DNA from: Albibacterium sp035514885
Lineage (GTDB): Bacteria; Bacteroidota; Bacteroidia; Sphingobacteriales; Sphingobacteriaceae
NCBI RefSeq assembly: GCF_035514885.1
Contig: NZ_DATJCH010000010.1
Coordinates: forward strand, 124,001-188,000
Reading direction: 5' to 3'
Length of the DNA: 64,000 bases
In this document: positions 1-9,104 of the stretch, piece by piece
Layout: each line of letters begins with the position of its first letter
Position numbering within the stretch: the first letter of the stretch is position 1
The notes under the pieces: generated by a model
The model's input: the letters and a program-made list of their open reading frames with translations, nothing else
What the model was told of the DNA's origin: nothing
The model's database searches: none
Made by a program: the position numbers and the translations under genes

Positions 1-975
1 TTTACTACTGTCACCAACTACGAATACGGAGTAATTTCCTAATTGTTCGGTTACAGCTTTATGTGGTATGATTAATTGAGGGACACTTGATTTGTTTAAA
101 ACTTTTACATTGCAGGTCATGCCTGATACTAAAACGCCTGCAGGATTTGGATAGCTAATCCTTACTTTTATAGTTCCTGTTCCTGGGTCAACAGCTCTGT
201 CGATTGCTACAATGCTTCCATTTAATGAATATTGAATTCCATTTTGCTCAATGCTGAAAATGGAATCGCTGATGCTTTGAGAAGGATTCTTCTGTAAGTC
301 AAGGAATCTTTGTATATCTTTTTGATTAACGGAAATATCAACTGCCATTGGATCGTTTGTTGATACGGTGTTTAATAAAGTAGAACCCGGACTAACCAAT
401 GCACCTAGTTTAACCTGCGAAATACCAATTGTTCCTGTTAGAGGAGATGTAATTACCGAACGGTTCAAATTAGCCTGTGCTGTTGCGAGATTGGCTTGAG
501 CAGCTGCTACTTGTGAAGAAGCATTTGCTAAATCTGTTAAGGCATAATCTACGCGTTGTGTGGCAATTGCTTCTTTTTCTGCCAAGGCTGTATAGCGTTG
601 TGCATCTTTTTCTGCTTTTGTTTTATTAGCTTGAGCAACTTCTAAATTGGCTTTGGCCGAGTTGTAAGCTGCTATATAATTGGTACGATCAATCTCATAT
701 AGTTTTTGACCCTTTGTTACTTTCTGTCCGTCACTTACATAAATAGCAGTAATGTAACCACCCACTTCCGCACGAAGCTCAACCTCATTGAGAGCAACAA
801 CAACTCCCGGATATGTGTCGGTTGTTGTAATATTTTTCTTTTCAACGGTATAGGTAGAGACGGCTGTTGGAGGTGGGGCAGTTTGTTGTGCCTGTTGTTC
901 TGTACCTCCGCAAGCAGCAAGAAGTATAGAACCTGTTAATATTGTTAAACCTGATTTTATTGAGTCGAAATTCAT
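1..975 (-). CDS. RND efflux periplasmic adaptor (membrane fusion lipoprotein), 3' end beyond the window
   Basis: An open frame runs from ATG at 975 down to the window edge without a stop, giving 325 residues, so the C-terminus is missing. The N-terminus is a lipoprotein signal ending in Leu-Ala-Ala-Cys (Cys at about residue 22). A biotinyl-lipoyl-like half follows (Val-Glu-Leu-Arg-Ala-Glu-Val-Gly-Gly-Tyr), then an Ala/Lys-rich coiled-coil hairpin (about residues 105-160) and the second lipoyl half (Ser-Pro-Leu-Thr-Gly-Thr-Ile-Gly). This order is typical of HlyD/AcrA-type adaptors, which bridge an inner-membrane RND pump to an outer-membrane channel. It starts 9 bases after the TolC-like gene ends, so the two share an operon. 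The pump gene is probably just outside the window. Confidence 0.9.
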   Translation of the reverse strand, partial: MNFDSIKSGLTILTGSILLAACGGTEQQAQQTAPPPTAVSTYTVEKKNITTTDTYPGVVVALNEVELRAEVGGYITAIYVSDGQKVTKGQKLYEIDRTNYIAAYNSAKANLEVAQANKTKAEKDAQRYTALAEKEAIATQRVDYALTDLANASSQVAAAQANLATAQANLNRSVITSPLTGTIGISQVKLGALVSPGSTLLNTVSTNDPMAVDISVNQKDIQRFLDLQKNPSQSISDSIFSIEQNGIQYSLNGSIVAIDRAVDPGTGTIKVRISYPNPAGVLVSGMTCNVKVLNKSSVPQLIIPHKAVTEQLGNYSVFVVGDSSK

Positions 976-984
976 TGCTATTTG

Positions 985-2331
985 TTATTGATTTAAGGAA
1001 ATGGTGCCTAATGCTTGTTGTACGTCTAGTTTAGCTGAAAGTAAACTGTAGAGTGTATTGAGATAATTGAGCTGGGCCGTTCTAAGGTCGGTTTCGGAAG
1101 TCATGAGATCTAAATATGCTTTTATACCTTCATCGTATTGTAATTTGATCGTATTGTAGACCTCTTCTGAAATCTCAACATTTTCTTTTGCTGTTCTCCA
1201 GTCATTTAAGTTTGCTTTATAGGAAGCCATCGCTTGTTCATATTGACTGTTGATTTGATTTTTGGTATTGATTAAATCCAAGTCGATACGGTCTTCGAGA
1301 AGTTGCGACTTTTTAATTTCTTGAATTCGTTTTGTTCCTTGAAAAATCGGGATGGATAATCGTAAACCAACGATAGATCCAGGGTAAGATTGATCGTATA
1401 GGTTTCCAAAATCGTTATTGTTAAAGGCCCAATTATAATTAATAAAGCCTGATAGACTTGGTAAGAACTGGAGTTTGCTATAGCTGGTATTAATTTGTTG
1501 AAGCTGTCTTTGAGTTTGAAGCTCGCGGAATTCGACGCGATTTTGATAGTTTAATATAGCGCTTGTGTCAAGCAATACGCTTTGTTCCATCTCTTCTCCG
1601 TTAAAGGATAGGCTTAAGTCCTTTTCTGCATTATAACCAATCAAAGCTTTTAAATAAGCATACTTATATTTCAATAGCTCTTCTGTTCTTCTCAAGTCAG
1701 CTTTAGAATTACTTAAGCTGATTTGAGCACGTTGAAAATCAGTTTTATCAACTAAACCAACTTCATATTGTGCTTTAGCATCTTGAAACTGTTTCTCTAA
1801 GCGATTAATATTTTCTGAAATGATTTTTAGCTGTTCCTGACTTGTTAGAATATCGTAATATGCTTTGCTTACATCAACAATTGTATTGATACCTTGTCTT
1901 TCAGTATTTAAATCATATTGCTGACGATAGTATTTAACTGATTTAGAGGCTTGTATTAATCCCGCATCCAAGATTTTCTGATCTGCTTGCAAAGTGATAT
2001 TAGATGAGTTTTTAGAACCCATACTTATATAGGAGGTCTCTCCTCCGATAGTAAGCGGACTAACTTGTTGTTTTAAAGTGTGATTAAGGTCGGCATTTGC
2101 AGTAATTTGTGGTAACCAACCAGAAAGTGCGGAATTGATGTCTCTTTCTCCAATTTCTTCATCGATTAAAGCCTGTTTAATTTCAGGCTTGTTTTTTAAG
2201 GCATATTCAACAAGTTGTGGTAGTGTTGCATTTTGAAGTGTGGGATCATTGACTTGCTGAGCTTGGGAAAAGTTGGGTAAGAAAATGGCTATCAGACCAA
2301 TATAAAGGAAGATTCTTTTACAATTTTTCAT
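985..2331 (-). CDS. TolC-family outer-membrane efflux channel
   Basis: The 448-residue protein has a Sec signal peptide (Lys-Asn-Cys-Lys-Arg, hydrophobic core, then Ser-Gln-Ala-Gln). Two homologous halves rich in long amphipathic helices follow, as in the outer membrane efflux protein family. Such channels form trimers that export drugs or other small molecules together with an adaptor and an inner-membrane pump. ATG at 2331 is chosen over the preceding TTG because it starts directly at the signal peptide. The adaptor gene follows after 9 bases. The channel-then-adaptor order is common in Bacteroidota efflux operons. The substrate cannot be told from sequence. Confidence 0.9.
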   Translation of the reverse strand: MKNCKRIFLYIGLIAIFLPNFSQAQQVNDPTLQNATLPQLVEYALKNKPEIKQALIDEEIGERDINSALSGWLPQITANADLNHTLKQQVSPLTIGGETSYISMGSKNSSNITLQADQKILDAGLIQASKSVKYYRQQYDLNTERQGINTIVDVSKAYYDILTSQEQLKIISENINRLEKQFQDAKAQYEVGLVDKTDFQRAQISLSNSKADLRRTEELLKYKYAYLKALIGYNAEKDLSLSFNGEEMEQSVLLDTSAILNYQNRVEFRELQTQRQLQQINTSYSKLQFLPSLSGFINYNWAFNNNDFGNLYDQSYPGSIVGLRLSIPIFQGTKRIQEIKKSQLLEDRIDLDLINTKNQINSQYEQAMASYKANLNDWRTAKENVEISEEVYNTIKLQYDEGIKAYLDLMTSETDLRTAQLNYLNTLYSLLSAKLDVQQALGTISLNQ

Positions 2332-2903
2332 CAATATGATTTGTTTCTTTAGATGTAATGAGCGAATTAAAATAATTAAAAAGCTCTCTGTTTTCTATTG
2401 CTAAAAATAAAGCGCAAAGAAAGCGATAAATCAAAATCTAAAAAAGGCTTGCTTGTCGGTTGTTTTGGTCTAAATGGCGTATTTTACTTAAAAGTAGTTT
2501 CAGGTGACATAAAGGAATTGTGACAGACTTTGGTGAGGTACTATATTGACCAATTTAAACGAATAATCAACCTTTTGTGAGGAAAGTTTTCAGATATTAT
2601 TATCGAAATAATAATATATACACGAGTTATTTGCAATAATTATTTTGTAAAAGTAGATAAAATTAATAATTTGTCAAAAAAAATCGAGCAAATGTTGTAT
2701 TTCTTTTTTCCATATTAATGGAATAAATGGCCAATTTGTTGGAACTTATTTTGTGAATGCAGTGTAATTTTCTATTTGAAGTGCTCATTTATATCAATAT
2801 TGAAGAAGATTAAACTATTTTTGCAGGATTAAATCGTGGTCTAATTGCGATATGTAATTAGGTGATAGATAGATTGTTTTTATTATTGAAAAGTAAATAG
2901 TTG
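2332..2903. other. Divergent intergenic region between efflux operon and araC-type gene
   Basis: About 570 bases without a credible gene, strongly AT-rich, separating divergent transcription units. It must hold promoters for both. A TATTTTTG (-7-like) lies at 2816-2823 for the plus strand but has no TTTG at the expected spacing. No convincing -7/-33 pair was found for the minus strand. One strong palindrome (2594-2617) is listed separately. Confidence 0.5.
2594..2617. promoter_or_regulatory. Perfect 10-bp-arm palindrome, candidate operator
   Basis: Arms ATATTATTAT and ATAATAATAT are perfectly complementary and flank CGAA. The site sits in the divergent region between the efflux operon and the AraC gene, so it could be an operator or a small hairpin. 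Because the arms are pure A/T, a chance origin in AT-rich DNA is possible. Confidence 0.3.
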
Positions 2904-3824
2904 ATGGGAGTGGATAGTATTAGTAAGGTTTCGAGTCAAATATATCAGAAAGCGGACCTAGACCATAGTAAGGTTAAGTTTGGACATACCGTTTTGAATG
3001 GTTTTTCGGTTATTGAAGAATTTAATGTCTGTAAGCGAGCTGACTTTGGATGTAATTTTCGCGCAGATTTTATGTCTATTTTTATAGTAACCGGGGGGCA
3101 GGGAGTGATTAGCCTTAATATGGAAGACATACAAATTAAAGAGAATAGTTTGATTCATATAGCTCCTAATATGTTGTTAGGTCCTTTACCTGAAAATCAA
3201 TCGCTATCTATTTCTGGACTTAGCTTTACAACTGATTTTATTGCAGAGATTGGTTTGCCAGAAGGTACTTCTGAGATATTTAGCTATTTTTCTTCTAAAT
3301 TCTTTCCAGTTTGGAACTTGATACCTGAAGATGCAGTGCTTGTTAAGCGACAAATCAGGTTATTGGTTGAGCATATTAAGGAATATGCTATTCATCCTTA
3401 TGGGAAAGAAATACTCATTCATGGTTTCTATATTTTTATGTTTGAGATAGGTGCTTTAGCACGGAAGTATACACAGATGACCCGTTTAAATTTCTCTCGT
3501 CAAGAAAGTTTGGTTATCAAATTCAGCAACCTTGCACAACAGCAGTTTAGAGAAGTTCGTACGGTTAAAACCTATGCAGATCAATTAAATATCTCTGCCA
3601 AATACTTAACAGAGGTAGTAAAAGAATATTCCGGAAAAAATGCTAGTGAAATTATAAATGATCTTGTTATATTGGAGGCGAAGTTTTTATTGAGTAAGTC
3701 TCAATTAAGTATTGGTGAAATAGCTGAAAGGCTAAACTTTAGTGATCAATCCTTTTTTGGGAAGTATTTTAAGAGACAAACGGGACTTTCTCCCAAAGCT
3801 TTTCGAGAAGCTGATTATAAATAA
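2904..3824 (+). CDS. AraC-family transcriptional regulator
   Basis: The 306-residue protein has an N-terminal cupin-like sensing half and a C-terminal double helix-turn-helix of about 100 residues. The second HTH reads Ile-Gly-Glu-Ile-Ala-Glu-Arg-Leu-Asn-Phe-Ser-Asp-Gln-Ser-Phe-Phe-Gly-Lys-Tyr-Phe, followed by Gly-Leu-Ser-Pro, the classical AraC/XylS signature. ATG at 2904 is preferred over the TTG at 2901. The next gene, the large MG2/plug protein, starts one base after this stop codon, so the two are co-transcribed and probably translationally coupled. The ligand is unknown. Confidence 0.88.
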   Translation: MGVDSISKVSSQIYQKADLDHSKVKFGHTVLNGFSVIEEFNVCKRADFGCNFRADFMSIFIVTGGQGVISLNMEDIQIKENSLIHIAPNMLLGPLPENQSLSISGLSFTTDFIAEIGLPEGTSEIFSYFSSKFFPVWNLIPEDAVLVKRQIRLLVEHIKEYAIHPYGKEILIHGFYIFMFEIGALARKYTQMTRLNFSRQESLVIKFSNLAQQQFREVRTVKTYADQLNISAKYLTEVVKEYSGKNASEIINDLVILEAKFLLSKSQLSIGEIAERLNFSDQSFFGKYFKRQTGLSPKAFREADYK

Positions 3825-3825
3825 T

Positions 3826-6543
3826 ATGATGAAGTATACAAGACTGTTTTCAATTTTATTTTTACTTAGTATTTTATGGCTTCCTGCATTTTCCCAACAG
3901 GATAGCATTCCGGTAACCACCATTGTTGAAAAGGTTAATAAACAGATAACAGATATTCCTTTAGAGAAAGTGTATCTCCACATGGATAAACCCTATTATG
4001 CTGTTGGTGATACTATTTGGTTTAAGGCTTATCTTACATCTGTTCAGAATGTTCCATCAGAGTTAAGTAAAATTGTTTATGTAGATGTTCTAAGCAGTAA
4101 GGATTCAATTGTTGAAAGTATTAAGATTCCAGTAATAAACGGTGTTGCGCCTGGAAGCATTCCAATTTCCGTTGATTCGTATAAACAAGGAAATTATCAT
4201 GTTAGGGCTTATACGAGATGGATGCTAAACTTTAGTTCGAAGTATTTCTATTCAAAAAATCTGCTCATTGGAAATGCAATAAATAAAGACATCAGTACAA
4301 ATATAACTTTTAATAGTACTTCTACAGATAAGAATGTAAAGGTAACTGCTCAGGTTTTATTTCAAAACGAAAACAATATGCCTTTAAGTAACCAAAGAGT
4401 AAACTGGGAAGTTATAGTTGATTATGAACGAATTGCCAGGGGAAGAGGAGATACAGATGCGAATGGTTTATTGAATATTGATTTTAGCAGTTCGAAAGAT
4501 GTTGATTTAAGGAGTGGCGAACTCTTGGCAACAATTGATATAGGAAAGGCGAAGCCTATTAATGTCAGCTTTCCTTTGAATAAGGCTGCGTCAGAAAATG
4601 ATCTTCAGTTTTTCCCTGAAGGGGGAGATTTAGTTGCTGGCCTACCTTCGGTGGTTGCTTTTAAAGCTTTGCGTTCAGATGGTTTGGGTGTTGAGCTAAA
4701 GGGTACTGTTGTAGATGCTGAAGGTACTATTGTGTCAGAAATAACTTCACAACATCTGGGTATGGGTAAGTTCTCATTTACTCCAGAAAGTAATAAGATA
4801 TATTTTGCAAATGTTGAATTTGCGGATGGAAGTAAAGGGACTTTTAAATTGCCAGGTGTAAAATCGGAAGGAATCACTGTTTCTGTCGATAACAGCGATT
4901 TGAATAATCTGAAGTTTGTTATGCGTGCTAATGCTCCTTATGTTGAGAAAAACTTTAATTCAGGTTTCTATGTCATAGGTCGCAATGGCGGTGTTGTTTA
5001 TTATGCGGCTCAGAGTGTTTTGCGCAATCAAGAATATATAGCATCTATTCCTAAGAAAAATTTTCCAACAGGTATTGCCCAATTAAGTATTTTATCGTCT
5101 TCAGGAAATATTCTTAGCGAACGTATTGTTTTTATTAAACAGGCCGATTCTCTTAAGATGGATTTAACATCTGATCTTCCAAAATATACCCAAAGACAGA
5201 AGGTTCAAATGAAATTGAATGCAAGTTCGGGAGGGGAACCTTCTTTAGGAAGTTTCTCTGTGGCTGTTATTGATGAAAGTAAGGTGCCGGTTAATGAAGA
5301 TAAGGAGACAACCATATTAAGTAGTTTGCTTTTAACTTCTGATATTGAGGGTTATATAGAAGAACCTAATTATTATTTTTATCAAGTAGATAGTAAGAAG
5401 TTATCTGATCTGGATCTTTTAATGTTGACACAGGGTTATCGCAGGTATACGTATAAAGATATATTAGCTAATAAGCCACCAGCAATCTCTTATTTGCCCG
5501 AAAGAAGTTTAGCGGTATCTGGAACGATCAGAAGAAAGGATGGCATGCCTTTGGCGAATGGACGTTTACTATTGCAAATCCCTGAAAGATCATTTTATAA
5601 GGATGGTAAAACGGATGATAAAGGACGCTTTAGTTTTACTGACCTTGCATTTCAAGATTCAGTTGAAGTGGTTATAAATGCTCGCAATAATCTGAATTCT
5701 GAGAATTTAATGATTATGACCGATGGAGAGCCTTTTCCTGAACCGGATATAAGTGCCAGTGCACCAGATGAAGTTATAAATATTGACAATGCCTTGAAAA
5801 CATATCTTCAGAATAGTAAGCTGGAAAATAGTTCTGGCTTTTTGTTAAGAGAAGTTGAAATTGAGGTGAGAGCTCCGAAAGCTCCGAGTCATGCAGATTA
5901 TGGTGCGCTTTCTGGTTTGAGCATGCAGGCAGATTACCTTTATAAAGGTGATCAACTTGCTGGTTGTAATAACTTAATAAGTTGTTTGACGGGAAGTATG
6001 GGACTGACGTATGTGGATAGAATACTGTATTTAAGTCGTTCTTATAATACAGGTAATCGACTGCCAATAGAGATTTATGCTAATGGTTTGCAAGTAGACG
6101 TTAATTATCTTATGGGAATACAGGTGGAGGGAATTGAATCTATTGAAGTGTTTAATGATGATGGGGTAAGCGGAATTAATGCTAGAAACAGAACAAAAGG
6201 AGTATTAGTAATTAATATGAAAGAGGTTAAGAAGACGAAAGTAAGTGCACAGGATATTGCTGATCTTTTTGCTCCAACCAACGTAATGACCTTTATGCCT
6301 AATGGATACAGTGCTGAAAGGCAGTTTTATGTGCCGAAATATAGTGGCCCTCAAACTACTATGCAATCCAAAGATAATAGAACCACTGTATATTGGAATC
6401 CATACCTCTTAACGGATGAGAAAGGAGATTTGAATTTTGAATACTTTAATTCTGATGGTAAGGGAACCTTTAGAGTGGTAGTTGAAGGTATTGATGCAAA
6501 CGGCCATATTGGAAGATCTGTATATCGCTATCAGGTTCAATAA
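3826..6543 (+). CDS. MG2 (macroglobulin-like)/TonB-plug domain secreted protein
   Basis: The 905-residue protein has a signal peptide ending Pro-Ala-Phe-Ser-Gln-Gln. An MG2-type segment follows (about 44-130) with the family hallmark Pro-Leu-Glu-Lys-Val-Tyr-Leu-His-Met-Asp-Lys-Pro. A carboxypeptidase-regulatory-like fold lies near 560-640 (Gly-Met-Pro-Leu-Ala-Asn-Gly ... Gly-Arg-Phe-Ser-Phe). A TonB-receptor plug-like segment lies at about 700-800 with no following beta-barrel. Proteins with this layout are widespread in Bacteroidota, sit at the cell envelope, and have no settled function. An upstream in-frame ATG at 3742 lies inside the AraC gene and lacks a signal peptide, so ATG 3826 (or 3829) is the start. 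It is coupled to the AraC gene and ends at a bidirectional terminator. Confidence 0.82.
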   Translation: MMKYTRLFSILFLLSILWLPAFSQQDSIPVTTIVEKVNKQITDIPLEKVYLHMDKPYYAVGDTIWFKAYLTSVQNVPSELSKIVYVDVLSSKDSIVESIKIPVINGVAPGSIPISVDSYKQGNYHVRAYTRWMLNFSSKYFYSKNLLIGNAINKDISTNITFNSTSTDKNVKVTAQVLFQNENNMPLSNQRVNWEVIVDYERIARGRGDTDANGLLNIDFSSSKDVDLRSGELLATIDIGKAKPINVSFPLNKAASENDLQFFPEGGDLVAGLPSVVAFKALRSDGLGVELKGTVVDAEGTIVSEITSQHLGMGKFSFTPESNKIYFANVEFADGSKGTFKLPGVKSEGITVSVDNSDLNNLKFVMRANAPYVEKNFNSGFYVIGRNGGVVYYAAQSVLRNQEYIASIPKKNFPTGIAQLSILSSSGNILSERIVFIKQADSLKMDLTSDLPKYTQRQKVQMKLNASSGGEPSLGSFSVAVIDESKVPVNEDKETTILSSLLLTSDIEGYIEEPNYYFYQVDSKKLSDLDLLMLTQGYRRYTYKDILANKPPAISYLPERSLAVSGTIRRKDGMPLANGRLLLQIPERSFYKDGKTDDKGRFSFTDLAFQDSVEVVINARNNLNSENLMIMTDGEPFPEPDISASAPDEVINIDNALKTYLQNSKLENSSGFLLREVEIEVRAPKAPSHADYGALSGLSMQADYLYKGDQLAGCNNLISCLTGSMGLTYVDRILYLSRSYNTGNRLPIEIYANGLQVDVNYLMGIQVEGIESIEVFNDDGVSGINARNRTKGVLVINMKEVKKTKVSAQDIADLFAPTNVMTFMPNGYSAERQFYVPKYSGPQTTMQSKDNRTTVYWNPYLLTDEKGDLNFEYFNSDGKGTFRVVVEGIDANGHIGRSVYRYQVQ

Positions 6544-6561
6544 GTAAGAGAAGAGAATAAT

Positions 6562-6607
6562 AAAAGTCCCAAAATTGGAATAATCTATTCTAATTTTGGG
6601 ACTTTTT
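6562..6607. terminator. Bidirectional intrinsic terminator
   Basis: Perfect 15-base arms beginning AAAAGTCCCAAAATT close a short loop, with A-run and T-run flanks on either side. It lies between convergent genes (MG2/plug and alpha/beta hydrolase) and can serve both. Confidence 0.85.
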
Positions 6608-6630
6608 AAATTAAAGTATCTTTAAAAACT

Positions 6631-7542
6631 TTAAGGCATATTCTTCTTTTCAACTGTCCAGTTGGCATCTTTTGCTAGTCCGGGAGGGTTGCCGGTAAAC
6701 ATTTTACCTGCTTCTTTATCACCTTTTAATTGCCACAAGTACCATGCGGTAGCTACTTTGGCAAATTCGCCACCATGCGGCTGACCATAAGTTCCCCCGT
6801 GTCCAACATCCATATTGGCAACAAAAACAGGAACATGATTAATCCGTTTAAAATCGTCCATACCATTGCCATAAGCAATATCTTTTTCACCTCCTAGAAC
6901 GTAAAGTGTTGGTGTATGTAGCTTTTCTAATTGATCTTTGGTAAGAGCTGGCATGCCAGGCATACCACCACCTGGTGTTCCAATAATACCACTGTTGTAT
7001 ATAACGGCTGTAGTAACACGTTTATCAGGAGCAGTTTCAAGTGTCTGCAAACCTCCGCATGACATGCCACTAACAGCTATTTTTGTAATATCTATTTTAT
7101 TGTATAACGGACTTGTTTTGTCGCTGTTCTGTGCTATAGCCCAATTAATAGCATCAGTCATTTGCGAAGAAGTTGATCTGCCACTGCCTTTCTCACCTTC
7201 GAGAGGCATAGGACCAATTGCTACTACAAGGAAACCATGCGAAGCTACTTCTGATAGAAAGTTTACATGTTCCCAAGGAGAATTTGCACATGCTCCATTG
7301 CCCCAAGCTATAATAGGTAATTTGTTATTGCTGTTGAATGGGGTAAGGTTGTCAGGTCTAAAAACTGTATGTGTTGGCAATGAGCTTTCCTGTAATGCTA
7401 TAGCTTTATACAAGCCTGTGCCTCCATCCTCTATAACTCTGGATGTTGGTCTTGGAGAAGATGTATTTACCTGTGCATTAACGGTATGAAATAAGCCGGA
7501 AACTGCAAAAATAAAACAAATTAGTAATGCATTTTTTTTCAT
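6631..7542 (-). CDS. Secreted alpha/beta hydrolase
   Basis: The 303-residue protein has a signal peptide (Met-Lys-Lys-Asn-Ala-Leu ... Val-Asn-Ala-Gln). The catalytic serine lies in the nucleophile elbow Gly-Met-Ser-Cys-Gly, a candidate Asp in Gly-Gly-Glu-Lys-Asp, and a His in Asp-Val-Gly-His-Gly. The fold resembles the dienelactone hydrolase/chlorophyllase-like group of esterases, exported to the periplasm or outside. The frame is open further upstream (to 7647), but that extension reads through a 21-bp tandem repeat and has no signal peptide at its start, so ATG 7542 is chosen. The substrate is unknown. Confidence 0.82.
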   Translation of the reverse strand: MKKNALLICFIFAVSGLFHTVNAQVNTSSPRPTSRVIEDGGTGLYKAIALQESSLPTHTVFRPDNLTPFNSNNKLPIIAWGNGACANSPWEHVNFLSEVASHGFLVVAIGPMPLEGEKGSGRSTSSQMTDAINWAIAQNSDKTSPLYNKIDITKIAVSGMSCGGLQTLETAPDKRVTTAVIYNSGIIGTPGGGMPGMPALTKDQLEKLHTPTLYVLGGEKDIAYGNGMDDFKRINHVPVFVANMDVGHGGTYGQPHGGEFAKVATAWYLWQLKGDKEAGKMFTGNPPGLAKDANWTVEKKNMP

Positions 7543-7545
7543 AAA

Positions 7546-7587
7546 TTTAGGTTCTTGATTAAGATATTTAGGTTTTTGATTAAAATT
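7546..7587 (-). repeat. 21-bp tandem duplication directly upstream of the hydrolase start
   Basis: Two adjacent 21-base units beginning TTTAGGTTCTTGATTAAG and TTTAGGTTTTTGATTAAA (plus-strand reading) match at 18 of 21 positions. They end 4 bases from the ATG of the hydrolase gene, so they form most of its proximal 5' untranslated region. This may be a slipped-strand duplication affecting translation initiation. Confidence 0.6.
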
Positions 7588-7759
7588 ATAATATAAACAT
7601 AGGCTTTTTGAAATAATTAAGTATAAATTAATTGTATTTTCTTGCATGAATTTACGTGTTGTTCATAGTCAGAAACATGCAATTTATTTTTGAGTGTAAG
7701 GATAATTATGATAATATGTTGAAATTATAGGTGTGAATTTTATTTGAAAATAGAAGAAT

Positions 7760-8113
7760 ATGCTGGTCGAAATTAATCCAAAAATACCGATGCGGAATAA
7801 AACTGCAACAAGAGAATTTTACTTGAATAAATTAGGTTTTAAGGAACTTGGGAATGTTGACTATGATGGTTATTTAATGGTGCAAAAGGATCATATCCAA
7901 ATACATTTTTTTGAATTCAAAGAGCTTGACCCAAAAGAGAATTACGGACAGGTATACATACGAACAGATGATATTGAAACATTATATCGGTCGTTTTTAG
8001 ATAGGGAATTAAATATTCACCCGGCGGGACATTTACAGTTAAAACCTTGGGGGCAAAAGGAGTTTTCTATGCTTGACCATGATAATAATTTATTGACATT
8101 CGGGCAAGGCTAG
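7760..8113 (+). CDS. VOC-family protein (glyoxalase/bleomycin-resistance-like)
   Basis: The 117-residue single-domain protein has the vicinal-oxygen-chelate pattern of beta-alpha-beta-beta-beta repeats: an N-terminal Tyr-Leu-Asn-Lys-Leu-Gly-Phe after the first helix, Ile-Gln-Ile-His-Phe-Phe-Glu, and a C-terminal Glu-Phe-Ser-Met-Leu-Asp-His-Asp-Asn-Asn. It is the usual length for bleomycin-binding-type members, which sequester or modify small molecules. A real resistance function cannot be inferred. It is followed by an AraC gene about 40 bases downstream that probably has its own promoter. Confidence 0.82.
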   Translation: MLVEINPKIPMRNKTATREFYLNKLGFKELGNVDYDGYLMVQKDHIQIHFFEFKELDPKENYGQVYIRTDDIETLYRSFLDRELNIHPAGHLQLKPWGQKEFSMLDHDNNLLTFGQG

Positions 8114-8123
8114 TGATATTTCC

Positions 8124-8143
8124 TACCTTTGAATTTTGCAAAC
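8124..8143 (+). promoter_or_regulatory. -7-like element and candidate AraC half-site upstream of the AraC gene
   Basis: TACCTTTG (8124-8131) matches the Bacteroidota -7 consensus TAnnTTTG, 24 bases before ATG 8156. No good -33 TTTG exists at 19-21 bases, so the promoter call is weak. Overlapping it, TTTGAATTTTGCAAAC (8128-8143) recurs exactly at 9105-9120 before the SDR gene, suggesting an autoregulatory binding site. Confidence 0.4.
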
Positions 8144-8155
8144 CAAAAGCTTACA

Positions 8156-9094
8156 ATGAAAAATATTGGAAATACATCGCTCGATGAGTTTTATAAGCAA
8201 GCGGTTGACTTTTTAGGTAAAGATGTTCAAACACTTTTGCCTCCTGGTATTCATAAAGAGATTGGGCATTTTAATGTGTTTGATATTTTCGAAACTATCA
8301 GGCAGGTGAAGCAAAAACAAGTAATGCCTTATAACCGCAGATCTTACTATAAAATAAGTTTAATAAGAGGGAAGAATCGGGCAGAATATGCAGATAAGGT
8401 TATTGATATAGAGCATAATGCATTGTTGTTTGCATCACCTAAAGTGCCTTACCACTGGTTTCCGTTAGATGAGAATCAATCCGGATCTTTTTGCGTATTT
8501 ACAGATGCTTTCCTCATTAAAAATAAATCTGGAGTTATGCTTGATGAGCTTCCGATTTTTAAATCGGGTGGATATCCAGTCTTTGAGATAACAGATAAGC
8601 AGGCAGAAGAAGTTGGGTTTCTATTCAGGAAAATGCAAGAGGAAATAGCATCGAACTATGAATTTAAGTACGATTTGCTTCGGAATTATGTATTGGAGCT
8701 TATACATTATGGTCAGAAGTTACAACCTCCCAGAACTTTGCACCCCAACCAGAATGCAGCTTCTCGCATTCTTTCACTGTTTGTTGAGTTGCAGGAAAGG
8801 CAGTTCCCAATGGAATCTCCAAATCAAAGGCTGCAATTACGGACCGCAAAAGAATATGCAGATCGACTTGCGATCCATGTCAATCATCTCAATAAAGTTT
8901 TAAAGGAAAATACCGGAAAGACGACCACAGAAATCATCAGTGGGCGAATTATACAGGAAGCGAAGATTTTGCTGAAACAAACAGACTGGAATATTTCTGA
9001 AATATCATATAGTCTGGGTTTTGAAGAAGTTGCGCATTTTTCTAATTTTTTCAAGAAGCAAACCGCTGTAACACCGCTTAGCTTTCGATCATAA
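8156..9094 (+). CDS. AraC-family transcriptional regulator
   Basis: The 312-residue protein has an N-terminal AraC_binding-like half and a C-terminal HTH pair (Glu-Tyr-Ala-Asp-Arg-Leu-Ala-Ile-His-Val-Asn-His-Leu-Asn-Lys-Val-Leu-Lys, then Trp-Asn-Ile-Ser-Glu-Ile-Ser-Tyr-Ser-Leu-Gly-Phe). ATG 8156 is chosen because the upstream in-frame ATG 8129 falls inside the -7-like element TACCTTTG. The SDR gene 100 bases downstream carries two copies of a motif also found at this gene's own promoter, making that SDR the likely target. Confidence 0.87.
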   Translation: MKNIGNTSLDEFYKQAVDFLGKDVQTLLPPGIHKEIGHFNVFDIFETIRQVKQKQVMPYNRRSYYKISLIRGKNRAEYADKVIDIEHNALLFASPKVPYHWFPLDENQSGSFCVFTDAFLIKNKSGVMLDELPIFKSGGYPVFEITDKQAEEVGFLFRKMQEEIASNYEFKYDLLRNYVLELIHYGQKLQPPRTLHPNQNAASRILSLFVELQERQFPMESPNQRLQLRTAKEYADRLAIHVNHLNKVLKENTGKTTTEIISGRIIQEAKILLKQTDWNISEISYSLGFEEVAHFSNFFKKQTAVTPLSFRS

Positions 9095-9104
9095 ATTATA
9101 ATTA

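Noticed and set aside
3742..3825. Upstream start for the MG2/plug protein inside the AraC gene
   Set aside because: The extension overlaps AraC coding sequence and hides the signal peptide; ATG 3826 directly follows the AraC stop.
6938..7489. 183-codon plus-strand open frame opposite the alpha/beta hydrolase
   Set aside because: It is the antisense shadow of a gene with clear signal peptide and catalytic motifs. The translated sequence has no family features.
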